From Promethearchaeota archaeon (GTDB lineage Archaea > Asgardarchaeota > Lokiarchaeia > Sigynarchaeales > SOKP01): 5,234 bases of DNA. Shown piece after piece: positions 1-5,234 of this stretch. The stretch is from assembly GCA_030608765.1 (NCBI GenBank), contig JAUWDN010000117.1, positions 1-5,234 on the forward strand. Reading direction: 5' to 3'. Each line of letters starts with the position of its first letter. Positions within the stretch are counted from its first letter, which is position 1. The notes beneath the pieces are model-generated. The model was given only the letters and a program-made list of their open reading frames with translations, was not told where the DNA came from and searched no databases. Position numbers and translations under genes: made by a program.

Positions 1-2
1 AT

Positions 3-1070
3 AAAGTTCTAAATGTTAAGTTAGAAGTCCCCCTTTATCTCTTTTCAATAAAAGAAAATGGAAAAAAATTGAATTATTTTGATCAAGTTAATTTAATCTT
101 AGAAAAAACTGAAACTATGGTACCCTATAGTGTAGAGACTAAAGCAAATAAAACATATACTAATAAATTGGTTACAAATGACGAATATGAGAAACTCATA
201 CCAATCGAAACAAGTAAATATAAGAAATTATTCCATAAGGGGGCTGATCTTAATCCAAGAAATTTGATTTTTGTGAAATATAAGGAAGTTAATAATTCTC
301 TCGTGAGGATTAACTCTGATGATAGGATTTTTAAGCGAGCTAAAGAACCTTGGAATAAAAAAGTATTTATAAACGAGACAATTGAAAAAGAGTATCTCTT
401 CAAAGTTATCAAAAGTACGGAATTGGTCAAATTTTACGTATATGACTACTACTATGTCTTCTTACCGTTAAGAAGAGAAAATTTAGTTTTTGACTATCAG
501 TCTTTAGAAAAGAACGCTAAACAATTCTACGATAAAATTAATAAAATCTACTTAGATAATAAAAAAGAATCAACTAAAAACAAATCGCTAATGGATAACT
601 TGAACAGATGGGGTAAATTAATAAATAGTAGGCAAACCTCCAAAATTAAGGTAGTTTATAATAACTCGGGATCAGTTGTTAACTCCGCGGTCGTTCAAGG
701 GGATTTCCTTATAACGGGAGATTTAAGTTTTTTTTCAACTGACAACCTAAACGAAGCGTATTACTTATCAGCAATCCTAAACTCGCCGTTAATGACTAAT
801 CAAGTCCGAATAAAAAAAAGTTCTAGGCACATCTTTAAAATTCCCTTTGAAATTCCTATAAAGATTTTTGATGAAACTAACAAAAATCATTTAAAATTAG
901 CCAATTTGGCTAAAGACGCTCATAGAATCTCAGAAGCTCTTACTCTTGAAATGGTTAAAAAAAATAGCGGCACTATTTCAAAAATTAAGATACAAACAGT
1001 TCTTAACAGAAATTTAGCTCATATTTTGAAGCAAATTGATGAAAATTTAGATAATGAATTGAAATCTTGA
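3..1070 (+). CDS. C-terminal part of a DNA adenine methyltransferase / type IIG restriction-modification-like protein (5' partial)
   Basis: The reading frame is open to the left edge, so this is the last 355 residues of a longer protein. The TTG at 69 is an internal leucine codon, not a start. No catalytic SAM-binding or NPPY motif is visible; it would lie upstream. What remains looks like the specificity half of the N6-adenine methyltransferases of Eco57I/TaqI and type IIG enzymes. Around visible residues 78-91 is HKGADLNPRNLIFV, the 'GA-x-L-x-PRN' junction typical of that region. Around 250-262 is NEAYYLSAILNSP, and around 274-297 come an RHIFKIP motif, a PIKIFDE motif and an H-x-x-LA-x-LA segment, which usually close these proteins. 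This half reads a DNA target sequence. Whether the full protein also carries a nuclease cannot be judged here. It ends in TGA, 95 bp before the GTPase start. Confidence is good for the family, low for exact activity. Confidence 0.75.
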   Translation, partial: KVLNVKLEVPLYLFSIKENGKKLNYFDQVNLILEKTETMVPYSVETKANKTYTNKLVTNDEYEKLIPIETSKYKKLFHKGADLNPRNLIFVKYKEVNNSLVRINSDDRIFKRAKEPWNKKVFINETIEKEYLFKVIKSTELVKFYVYDYYYVFLPLRRENLVFDYQSLEKNAKQFYDKINKIYLDNKKESTKNKSLMDNLNRWGKLINSRQTSKIKVVYNNSGSVVNSAVVQGDFLITGDLSFFSTDNLNEAYYLSAILNSPLMTNQVRIKKSSRHIFKIPFEIPIKIFDETNKNHLKLANLAKDAHRISEALTLEMVKKNSGTISKIKIQTVLNRNLAHILKQIDENLDNELKS

Positions 1071-1117
1071 TTAATTGTATATTTAACATAATAAAATAAA
1101 AATGCTAATTCTTATTA

Positions 1118-1129
1118 TTTATTATATTA
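1118..1129 (+). promoter_or_regulatory. Possible TATA-like element upstream of the GTPase gene
   Basis: The AT-only stretch TTTATTATATTA lies about 40 bp before the GTPase ATG. An archaeal TATA box centred here would place transcription start near 1150 and leave a leader of roughly 16 nt. The whole 95-bp spacer is very AT-rich, so other placements fit nearly as well and this call is weak. Confidence 0.25.
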
Positions 1130-1165
1130 AGATTTTGTTTGAATATTGTTTATACTCGATGTATA

Positions 1166-1687
1166 ATGAGAAACTTCGTTTTTAAAATACTTGTAGGCGG
1201 CGATGGCGCAGTCGGTAAAACCACGCTACTCCGAAAATACGTAGATGGTACGTTCGATGAGTCCAGCATTACAACAGTGGGAGTCGATTTTTTCATTAAG
1301 CAAGTAATTTACGAAAATGTAGGGAGTTGTACGCTCCAAATTTGGGATTTAGGAGGACAGGAACGCTTTAGACACTTGTTAGAAAGCTTTATTATGGGTG
1401 CTAAGGGAGCGCTATTGCTTTTTGACTTGACCAAAATGCCAAAAATAGACAATATTTTAAATTGGGTAAATATGGTTAGAATGCACGATCTCGATCTTCC
1501 AATAATACTCGTTGGAACAAAACTTGATCTGGAGGAATTTATTGCCGTAGACGATGAATCTGCAAAAGCTATAAAAAACACCTTTAATATGATCAAATAC
1601 GTGAAGACCTCGTCAAAAACTGGGACTAATGTTGAGTTAGTATTTGATCTAATAGTTGAAGAATTAATGAAAAATAGTAAATATTAA
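1166..1687 (+). CDS. Ras/Rab/Arf-like small GTPase, Asgard type
   Basis: A single-domain P-loop GTPase of 173 aa, about the size of a bare G domain. It binds and hydrolyses GTP as a molecular switch. All five G motifs are present: G1 GDGAVGKT (12-19), switch I TVGVDF (37-42), G3 WDLGGQE (60-66) with the catalytic-position glutamine at 65, G4 TKLD (118-121) and G5 TSSK (148-151). The G3 motif follows the Arf-like DLGGQ pattern rather than the Rab/Ras DTAGQ, while switch I and the following ERF resemble Rab; this mix is common in Asgard GTPases. G4 has Thr in place of the usual Asn. The C-terminus (KNSKY) has no cysteine, so it cannot be prenylated, and there is no myristoylation site (MRN start). 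I chose the ATG at 1166 because the alternative TTG at 1139 adds nine residues not expected before the first beta strand (FVFKILVGG). There is no Shine-Dalgarno sequence. Effector and membrane target are unknown. Confidence 0.93.
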   Translation: MRNFVFKILVGGDGAVGKTTLLRKYVDGTFDESSITTVGVDFFIKQVIYENVGSCTLQIWDLGGQERFRHLLESFIMGAKGALLLFDLTKMPKIDNILNWVNMVRMHDLDLPIILVGTKLDLEEFIAVDDESAKAIKNTFNMIKYVKTSSKTGTNVELVFDLIVEELMKNSKY

Positions 1688-1729
1688 CCTTTAATTTTGT
1701 TTATTCACTCATTTTTATAGAATTAAATT

Positions 1730-2530
1730 ATGGACGACGAATTAGTAATTTTGGGTTCTGGAGGCGGACGGCATCACATTAGAACACAATATAGGGCTAC
1801 TGGGGGCATTCTATTTAAATTTAACGGAAATCAAGCCCACATAGACCCAGGACCAGGTGCTATTGTGAGAATCAACCAATATCATGAAGATCCTACAAAG
1901 ACAAATTTATTTATTGTAACACACATGCACATTGACCATTTCAATGACTTATGTGCGATGATCGAAGCTTCGCGAGAACGACTTCACGATAGGAATTATA
2001 ATTATTTTAAAAATGGAACTTTAATAACGACTAAAGATACTTTGGAATTTGTACCAAAATACCACCAGAACATGCTTGAGACGATTGTTCCTTTCAGGGC
2101 GGGTGATACTTTTAATTTCAAGGGAGTAGAAATCATTGGCACTAAAGTTATACACTCTCAAAATGAAGGTTTTGGTGTAATTTTTAAGTTTGATAATTAT
2201 TCAATAGCGTTTTCCAGTGATACCAAAGTATTTGAGGGATTTTCTGAACAATTTTCAGGAATAGATATATTAGTGCTGAATTTACTCAGGCCAGACTCAA
2301 TTACATGTCGTCGCCATGTTTGTACGGACGAGGTTATCCCTTATTTAAATAAAATTACTCCTACGCTTAAAGGTCTGCTAATTACTCATTTTGGCAGCTA
2401 TATGGACAGCGATTTTTCGCCAAAAAATTATATACCAAGCCAATTAGCAAAATTGCGAGATGAGACCACTATTAAAACAATAGTTGCCGCAGAAGACGGC
2501 TCTAAAATAAAAATTTCAGATTTTTTATGA
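1730..2530 (+). CDS. Metallo-beta-lactamase-fold metal-dependent hydrolase
   Basis: A 266-aa MBL-fold protein with a complete dinuclear metal site: HMHIDH at 65-70 (His65, His67, Asp69, His70), His142, bridging Asp164 in FSSDTK, and His220 in the C-terminal ITHFG. N-terminal landmarks are LGSGGGR (8-14), an R-x-TGG turn (22-26) and the IDPGPGA loop (38-44). This pattern matches a stand-alone archaeal MBL hydrolase family found in methanogens and others, whose substrate is not established. No beta-CASP domain, RNA-binding domain, signal peptide or membrane segment is seen, so it is not a CPSF/RNase J type nuclease and should be cytoplasmic. Asn184-Leu-Leu-Arg-Pro, before a His/Cys-rich stretch (CRRHVCTDE, 193-201), fits the family's 'LNxLRP...H-x-CT' segment. 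The ATG start lacks a Shine-Dalgarno sequence. The gene begins 42 bp after the GTPase stop on the same strand, so co-transcription is possible, although the AT-rich spacer could also hold its own promoter. Confidence 0.9.
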   Translation: MDDELVILGSGGGRHHIRTQYRATGGILFKFNGNQAHIDPGPGAIVRINQYHEDPTKTNLFIVTHMHIDHFNDLCAMIEASRERLHDRNYNYFKNGTLITTKDTLEFVPKYHQNMLETIVPFRAGDTFNFKGVEIIGTKVIHSQNEGFGVIFKFDNYSIAFSSDTKVFEGFSEQFSGIDILVLNLLRPDSITCRRHVCTDEVIPYLNKITPTLKGLLITHFGSYMDSDFSPKNYIPSQLAKLRDETTIKTIVAAEDGSKIKISDFL

Positions 2531-2656
2531 AATTAGTTACTGATATTAGTACGCCTTTAATTTATAATGCAATAATTTTAAAATATCTAAAGATTTATGA
2601 TATTAAGAAGGGAAATTGAACAAGATAATTTGAGCTAACATTGGATTTCGCCCTCT

Positions 2657-2690
2657 ATTAAACTCTTTGAGTTTAATTCTCTCCCTTTTT
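2657..2690 (+). terminator. Hairpin plus pyrimidine/T tract, possible terminator of the hydrolase transcript
   Basis: The arms ATTAAACTC (2657-2665) and GAGTTTAAT (2669-2677) are perfect 9-bp complements around a TTT loop. They are followed by TCTCTCCCTTTTT. The stem is AT-rich and the T run only five long, and it lies about 127 nt after the hydrolase stop, so it may instead be a 3'-end stabilising hairpin or a site used from both sides. Confidence 0.45.
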
Positions 2691-2824
2691 ATTAAAATTT
2701 TGCTCAAATATGTCTTTCCCTTCTTTTATCTTCTCTATTAATGCTGCATGTGATTATCAAAGCTAATTTGGATTTCTACTCTTTGGATTAAGCTCAATAA
2801 AGAAAAACAGGAAACTTTCCAAGT

Positions 2825-2848
2825 AAAAAAGAAAATATAAAAAAAAAT
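2825..2848 (-). terminator. Oligo-T terminator behind the GPH symporter gene
   Basis: Read on the minus strand, the symporter stop codon is followed within about 7 nt by a run of nine T (2847-2839), then TATATTTTCTTTTTT down to 2825. Archaeal RNA polymerase commonly terminates at such T-rich tracts without needing a hairpin. No strong stem accompanies it. Confidence 0.5.
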
Positions 2849-2853
2849 TATTA

Positions 2854-4278
2854 TTAATTTGAGAGCTTAGACTTTTTTTTTAAAGATATAGATTGAAGAT
2901 ACTCTTTCTCCTTCTCTTCGTGGAGCTCCATAATATGCCTTTTCTTAGCTAGCCATTCTGGTCCATCCAAGGGATACAATCTTAATCCTAAAGCTGCAAA
3001 AGCTAGAAGTAGAGCCGGAATAATACAAAATGCATATAAAAGCCCGATTAATGCCTTGAATGTTTGTGGTAGGATAACATCAACAGGATCTTTAAACCCA
3101 AAAGCAGCAATGACTGTGAGGTATATAAAATTAGCTATGGATATAGCCGGTTTTGTCACAATTGCGTTTACACCTCCATAGATTGCCTCTCTACGCTTTC
3201 CAGTGATGAGTTCGTCGTTATCAATCGCATCTCCCATTAATACGGGACTTGCAACCATACCTCCCGCATATCCAATTCCAATAATAAAAAAGGGAATTGC
3301 TGCTAATATAGCGTTGCTTCCAACAAAGAACAAGATAGCAAATCCTGCAGCAGCTAAAAACATATTTATGATCATTGTCTTCTTTGGTTGCCAAATTGCA
3401 ATCTTTTTTAGGTTTAGGACCATACCCACAACGATCCCTATTACCAATCCCAATAACACGAAAATCGGTGTTTGTCCAGATATATTATAGTCGATATAAT
3501 AAAGGATTCCTGTTGAAAATATTGGCATGGTAATTCCAAGTAGAAAAGCTGGGATCATAAATATCCAGAAAGGTTTATTTTTTAACGTTAATCTCAATCC
3601 TTCTATAAAGCCTTCGTGCTCTTGGAGTTGAGCAAACATGTTTTCTTTGAACCCAAAGGATGATGCAAATAATATTAAAGAAGATCCTAAACCAATAATT
3701 ATTATCACTGGAGCGAACAACGGATGAGTCCCCTCTTGTCCTGTAAGCAAGAGTATCGGAATTAGTAATCCAAGAACTAAATTAATAAAACCTACAACTG
3801 CACTATATACCCCTAAACTAGCCCGTTGTTTAGCAGTTACAGCAATTTCATTAGGGAGGGAAAAAAAGCACACTCCTACAATAGTATACATTGTATCAAG
3901 TAGAAACAGTGCTGCCAGAAAGTTAATAAAAAGCCCAATTTCGTTATCCAAAGGCGATATCGGAAACCAACAAAAGATGAACACTAAACCATAAAAAATT
4001 GAACCGTAACGAATATAAGGGATTCTTCTGCCGATCTTAGTCCGGGTATTATCAACAAAGTAGGAAACAATTGGATCGTTTACGGTATTCCAAATCGCAA
4101 AGATCAACCAACCAATCCCTAATAAAACAGGATTGGCACCAAGCTTGACTTGGTAAAAAAAAGTAAGATTACCAAACACAAGTCCGTTTAACAATCCATT
4201 TGCCAAGCCTCCAATACTGAAGCTTAATTTTGTTTTCACCGAAACAGACTCTTCGGGAAGTTCGATATTTTCGTTCAT
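2854..4278 (-). CDS. GPH-family (MFS_2) cation symporter
   Basis: A 474-aa polytopic membrane protein with about 12 predicted membrane helices, full length for the glycoside-pentoside-hexuronide:cation symporter family. Family landmarks are visible in both halves. The N-half has W63-N-x-x-NDP (NDP at 67-69), Asp76 and GRRIP (83-87) in the first cytoplasmic loop, then FFSLPNEI further on. The C-half has GDAIDNDEL (349-357) followed by TGKRRE (359-364), the counterpart loop. It should couple uptake or export of a small molecule to a Na+ or H+ gradient. The same fold also covers lysolipid carriers of the MFSD2 type, so the substrate is not predictable. The C-terminus ends in a charged cytoplasmic tail (EKEKE, KKKSK). 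I chose the ATG at 4278 over the TTG two codons upstream because a TATA-like box lies about 26 bp before the ATG, which suits a leaderless transcript. It follows the zinc-ribbon gene on the same strand after 109 bp. Confidence 0.9.
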   Translation of the reverse strand: MNENIELPEESVSVKTKLSFSIGGLANGLLNGLVFGNLTFFYQVKLGANPVLLGIGWLIFAIWNTVNDPIVSYFVDNTRTKIGRRIPYIRYGSIFYGLVFIFCWFPISPLDNEIGLFINFLAALFLLDTMYTIVGVCFFSLPNEIAVTAKQRASLGVYSAVVGFINLVLGLLIPILLLTGQEGTHPLFAPVIIIIGLGSSLILFASSFGFKENMFAQLQEHEGFIEGLRLTLKNKPFWIFMIPAFLLGITMPIFSTGILYYIDYNISGQTPIFVLLGLVIGIVVGMVLNLKKIAIWQPKKTMIINMFLAAAGFAILFFVGSNAILAAIPFFIIGIGYAGGMVASPVLMGDAIDNDELITGKRREAIYGGVNAIVTKPAISIANFIYLTVIAAFGFKDPVDVILPQTFKALIGLLYAFCIIPALLLAFAALGLRLYPLDGPEWLAKKRHIMELHEEKEKEYLQSISLKKKSKLSN

Positions 4279-4300
4279 AATCAATCTTCGTTCAATTGAT

Positions 4301-4308
4301 ATTTAAAA
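4301..4308 (-). promoter_or_regulatory. TATA-like box of the GPH symporter gene
   Basis: On the minus strand this reads TTTTAAAT, continuing as ATCAATTG. Its centre is about 26 nt upstream of the ATG at 4278, the usual distance from an archaeal TATA box to the transcription start. Transcription would therefore begin at or next to the start codon, giving a leaderless mRNA. This agrees with the absence of a Shine-Dalgarno sequence. Confidence 0.4.
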
Positions 4309-4387
4309 CTTCTATTTATCACAACAATTGAAAGCCTATATGAAGATTAGATGTGTTTTACATTTTAAATATTGGATAAAACGAGGA

Positions 4388-4540
4388 CTACTCAAATGGT
4401 ATCCAATGTCTACAGACTATACATTGAAGTATTCTTTCCATTTTGCTAGGGTTCGAACCAGAGTTTCTCCTAAGCACTCTATTTACCATAACATTTCCAC
4501 ATTTTTCGCAAATTCTTAAACTCTCAGCTGTTACTTTCAC
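4388..4540 (-). CDS. Small zinc-ribbon protein (50 aa)
   Basis: A short gene with GTG start and TAG stop. Two CxxC knuckles are separated by 25 residues: C11-E-K-C14-G near the N-terminus and C40-I-V-C43 near the C-terminus, followed by RHWIPFE. This is the layout of a zinc ribbon, in which four cysteines hold one Zn2+. The segment between is basic and polar (RVLRRNSGSNPSK, 22-34), which would suit nucleic-acid or protein binding, but no specific family was recognised. The GTG is the only usual start between the upstream in-frame stop and the first cysteine; an ATG at residue 18 would lose the first knuckle. No Shine-Dalgarno sequence sits at proper distance; a GGAG lies about 16 nt upstream, too far. 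A TATA-like box at 4596-4605 and a terminator at 4612-4637 suggest its own transcript. A 63-codon frame on the other strand (4328-4519) is in codon register with it and is taken as its shadow. Confidence 0.72.
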   Translation of the reverse strand: MKVTAESLRICEKCGNVMVNRVLRRNSGSNPSKMERILQCIVCRHWIPFE

Positions 4541-4595
4541 CGTTATCCACTATCGTCTCCATAATAGATCTTTGAAAGAACTCCAAACTTCTCAG

Positions 4596-4605
4596 TAATA
4601 TATTC
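4596..4605 (-). promoter_or_regulatory. TATA-like box of the zinc-ribbon gene
   Basis: On the minus strand this reads GAATATATTA, preceded by the G-containing GTGTGA. With the usual 25-nt spacing, transcription would start near 4574, leaving a leader of about 34 nt before the GTG. It stands just downstream of the T8 run that should end the permease transcript, the expected order for an independent promoter. Confidence 0.4.
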
Positions 4606-4611
4606 TCACAC

Positions 4612-4637
4612 AAAAAAAATACAAACGGGAATTTTGT
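4612..4637 (-). terminator. Hairpin plus T8 terminator after the EamA permease gene
   Basis: On the minus strand ACAAA (4637-4633) and TTTGT (4625-4621) can form a 5-bp stem around a 7-nt loop. One base later comes a run of eight T (4619-4612). This sits 114 nt past the permease stop and 72 nt before the zinc-ribbon start, and probably separates their transcripts. The stem is short; the T run is the stronger part of the signal. Confidence 0.5.
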
Positions 4638-4750
4638 TTAAATAATAGGGTAATAATTAATAAATCTATTTTAAAACAAAGTAGCTGATTCTTTTGACTT
4701 AAAATCGCTCTGAGAGATTACTCTTGAAGTTCTTCTAGTTGAATCGCTCA

Positions 4751-5233
4751 TTAGTCTTTTTCAATACGATTGATCTCACTTTTTTTCAGCACTGTAATTA
4801 AGATTGCACTAAAAATTAACGCATAGCCTAACCAACCTAACCATGTTATAGGTTCAGCACCAATGATGAAGGACGCAAAGATTACAGCGAAAACAGGTTC
4901 CAAAGTAAATATAATAGCCGTTTGAGTTGGCCCCTGGTGTTGTTGGCTCCAATTTTGAAAAATAAAGGTTCCAGTAGTAACCGCTAAACCCATATAAATA
5001 AATATTAACCAAAACGGTACACTCATACTCAGTAGATCAAATGTCTCGTTAAACAAAAAGGCACCGCCAAAACTAAGAACACTAATTACAATTAATTGAA
5101 CCATTGAATATAGATATACATCTACTATTCGAACGTATTTATCGTTTAATACGATAAAAAAGGCGTATAACACGGCACATAGAAGAACTAAGAAATCTCC
5201 TATTATGATGTTTGACTCTCCTTCTAACAACAG
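4751..5233 (-). CDS. EamA/DMT-family permease, C-terminal half (5' partial)
   Basis: The frame runs open to the right edge, so this is the last 160 residues of a longer protein; the apparent TTG start at 5230 is an internal leucine. It covers one complete EamA repeat of about five membrane helices, the second half of a normal 10-helix drug/metabolite transporter of about 300 aa. It opens with GDFLVLLCAVLYAFF, the usual first helix of the repeat. It then shows a hydrophobic helix ending in FIFQNWSQQ, followed by GPTQTAIIFTLEPVFA, where the LEP motif is the family signature in the ninth helix. It ends with the tenth helix (GWLGYALIFSAILI) and a short charged tail. Such proteins export or import amino acids, nucleotides or drugs across the cell membrane; the substrate cannot be told from sequence. 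It is the first of three minus-strand genes. Confidence 0.9.
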   Translation of the reverse strand: MLLEGESNIIIGDFLVLLCAVLYAFFIVLNDKYVRIVDVYLYSMVQLIVISVLSFGGAFLFNETFDLLSMSVPFWLIFIYMGLAVTTGTFIFQNWSQQHQGPTQTAIIFTLEPVFAVIFASFIIGAEPITWLGWLGYALIFSAILITVLKKSEINRIEKD

Positions 5234-5234
5234 A

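Larger units (their letters stand above)
2531..2853. other. 323-bp convergent intergenic region without an intact gene
   Basis: This lies between the hydrolase gene (+) and the symporter gene (-), both ending into it. It contains the hairpin at 2657-2677, pyrimidine-rich tracts at 2679-2690 and 2703-2736, and A-runs at 2825-2847 that read as T-runs on the minus strand. A weak direct repeat pairs 2633-2665 with 2761-2795. On the minus strand, 2673-2753 reads as a protein-like stretch of about 26 residues, but it has no ATG, GTG or TTG and is closed by stops on both sides, so I do not call a gene. The longest ATG-started peptide I noticed on the + strand is 18 residues (from 2710). No tRNA or other structured RNA was recognised. 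Confidence 0.7.

Noticed and set aside
69..71. TTG as the start of the left-edge methyltransferase-like gene.
   Set aside because: The frame is open back to base 3 and the residues before TTG (EVPLYLFSIKENGKK) fit the same protein, so this is an internal codon.
1139..1141. TTG as an earlier start for the GTPase.
   Set aside because: It would add nine residues not expected before the first beta strand; the ATG at 1166 gives the usual GTPase N-terminus.
2710..2766. An 18-codon ATG-started frame on the + strand in the convergent gap.
   Set aside because: Too short, without motif or ribosome binding site, and within a pyrimidine-rich tract that accounts for the Phe/Ser-rich peptide.
4450..4459. 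GGTTCGAACC, which resembles the T-loop of a tRNA.
   Set aside because: On neither strand do the flanks form a good 5-bp T-stem, and no matching acceptor arm or anticodon arm was found. On the minus strand these bases encode residues of the zinc-ribbon protein.
4328..4519. A 63-codon + strand frame with TTG start.
   Set aside because: Its composition is not protein-like, no motif is recognised, and it is in antisense codon register with the cysteine-pair gene on the minus strand, which explains it as a shadow.
4703..4749. AATCGCTC repeated at 4703-4710 and 4742-4749, and an AGAG/CTCT inverted pair near 4713-4724.
   Set aside because: Eight-base and four-base matches in a short spacer are expected by chance often enough; no third copy or other structure supports them as a site.

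Overview
The window is AT-rich and holds six protein-coding genes, two of them cut by the window edges. It most likely comes from an archaeon, probably of the Asgard group (Lokiarchaeia-like). The main evidence is a compact Ras/Arf-like small GTPase with a DLGGQ switch II motif, of the kind expanded in Asgard genomes. In support, start codons lack Shine-Dalgarno sequences, TATA-like boxes lie at leaderless or near-leaderless spacing, and T-rich tracts follow genes. The assignment is an inference; there is no rRNA or other phylogenetic marker here.

Left half, + strand: first comes the C-terminal part of a DNA methyltransferase or type IIG restriction-modification-like protein, covering its target-recognition region, with the catalytic domain outside the window. 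Next is the small GTPase (173 aa), and 42 bp later a metallo-beta-lactamase-fold hydrolase with a full set of metal ligands. The GTPase and hydrolase are close enough to be co-transcribed, but no functional link is visible.

Middle, 2531-2853: a 323-bp gap between convergent genes. It holds a perfect 9-bp hairpin followed by a pyrimidine-rich tract on the + strand, and an oligo-T tract just behind the minus-strand gene. No intact gene was found in it.

Right half, - strand, in transcription order: the C-terminal half of an EamA/DMT-type permease (cut by the right edge), a hairpin plus T8 terminator, a 50-aa zinc-ribbon protein with a GTG start, and a full-length GPH/MFS_2-type symporter with a probable leaderless promoter. 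The zinc-ribbon gene is easy to miss because a longer spurious ORF lies antisense to it.

There is no CRISPR array, tRNA, rRNA, insertion sequence or obvious new multi-gene system. The items most worth a second look are the hidden zinc-ribbon gene, the GTPase with its hydrolase neighbour, and the restriction-modification-like gene at the left edge.
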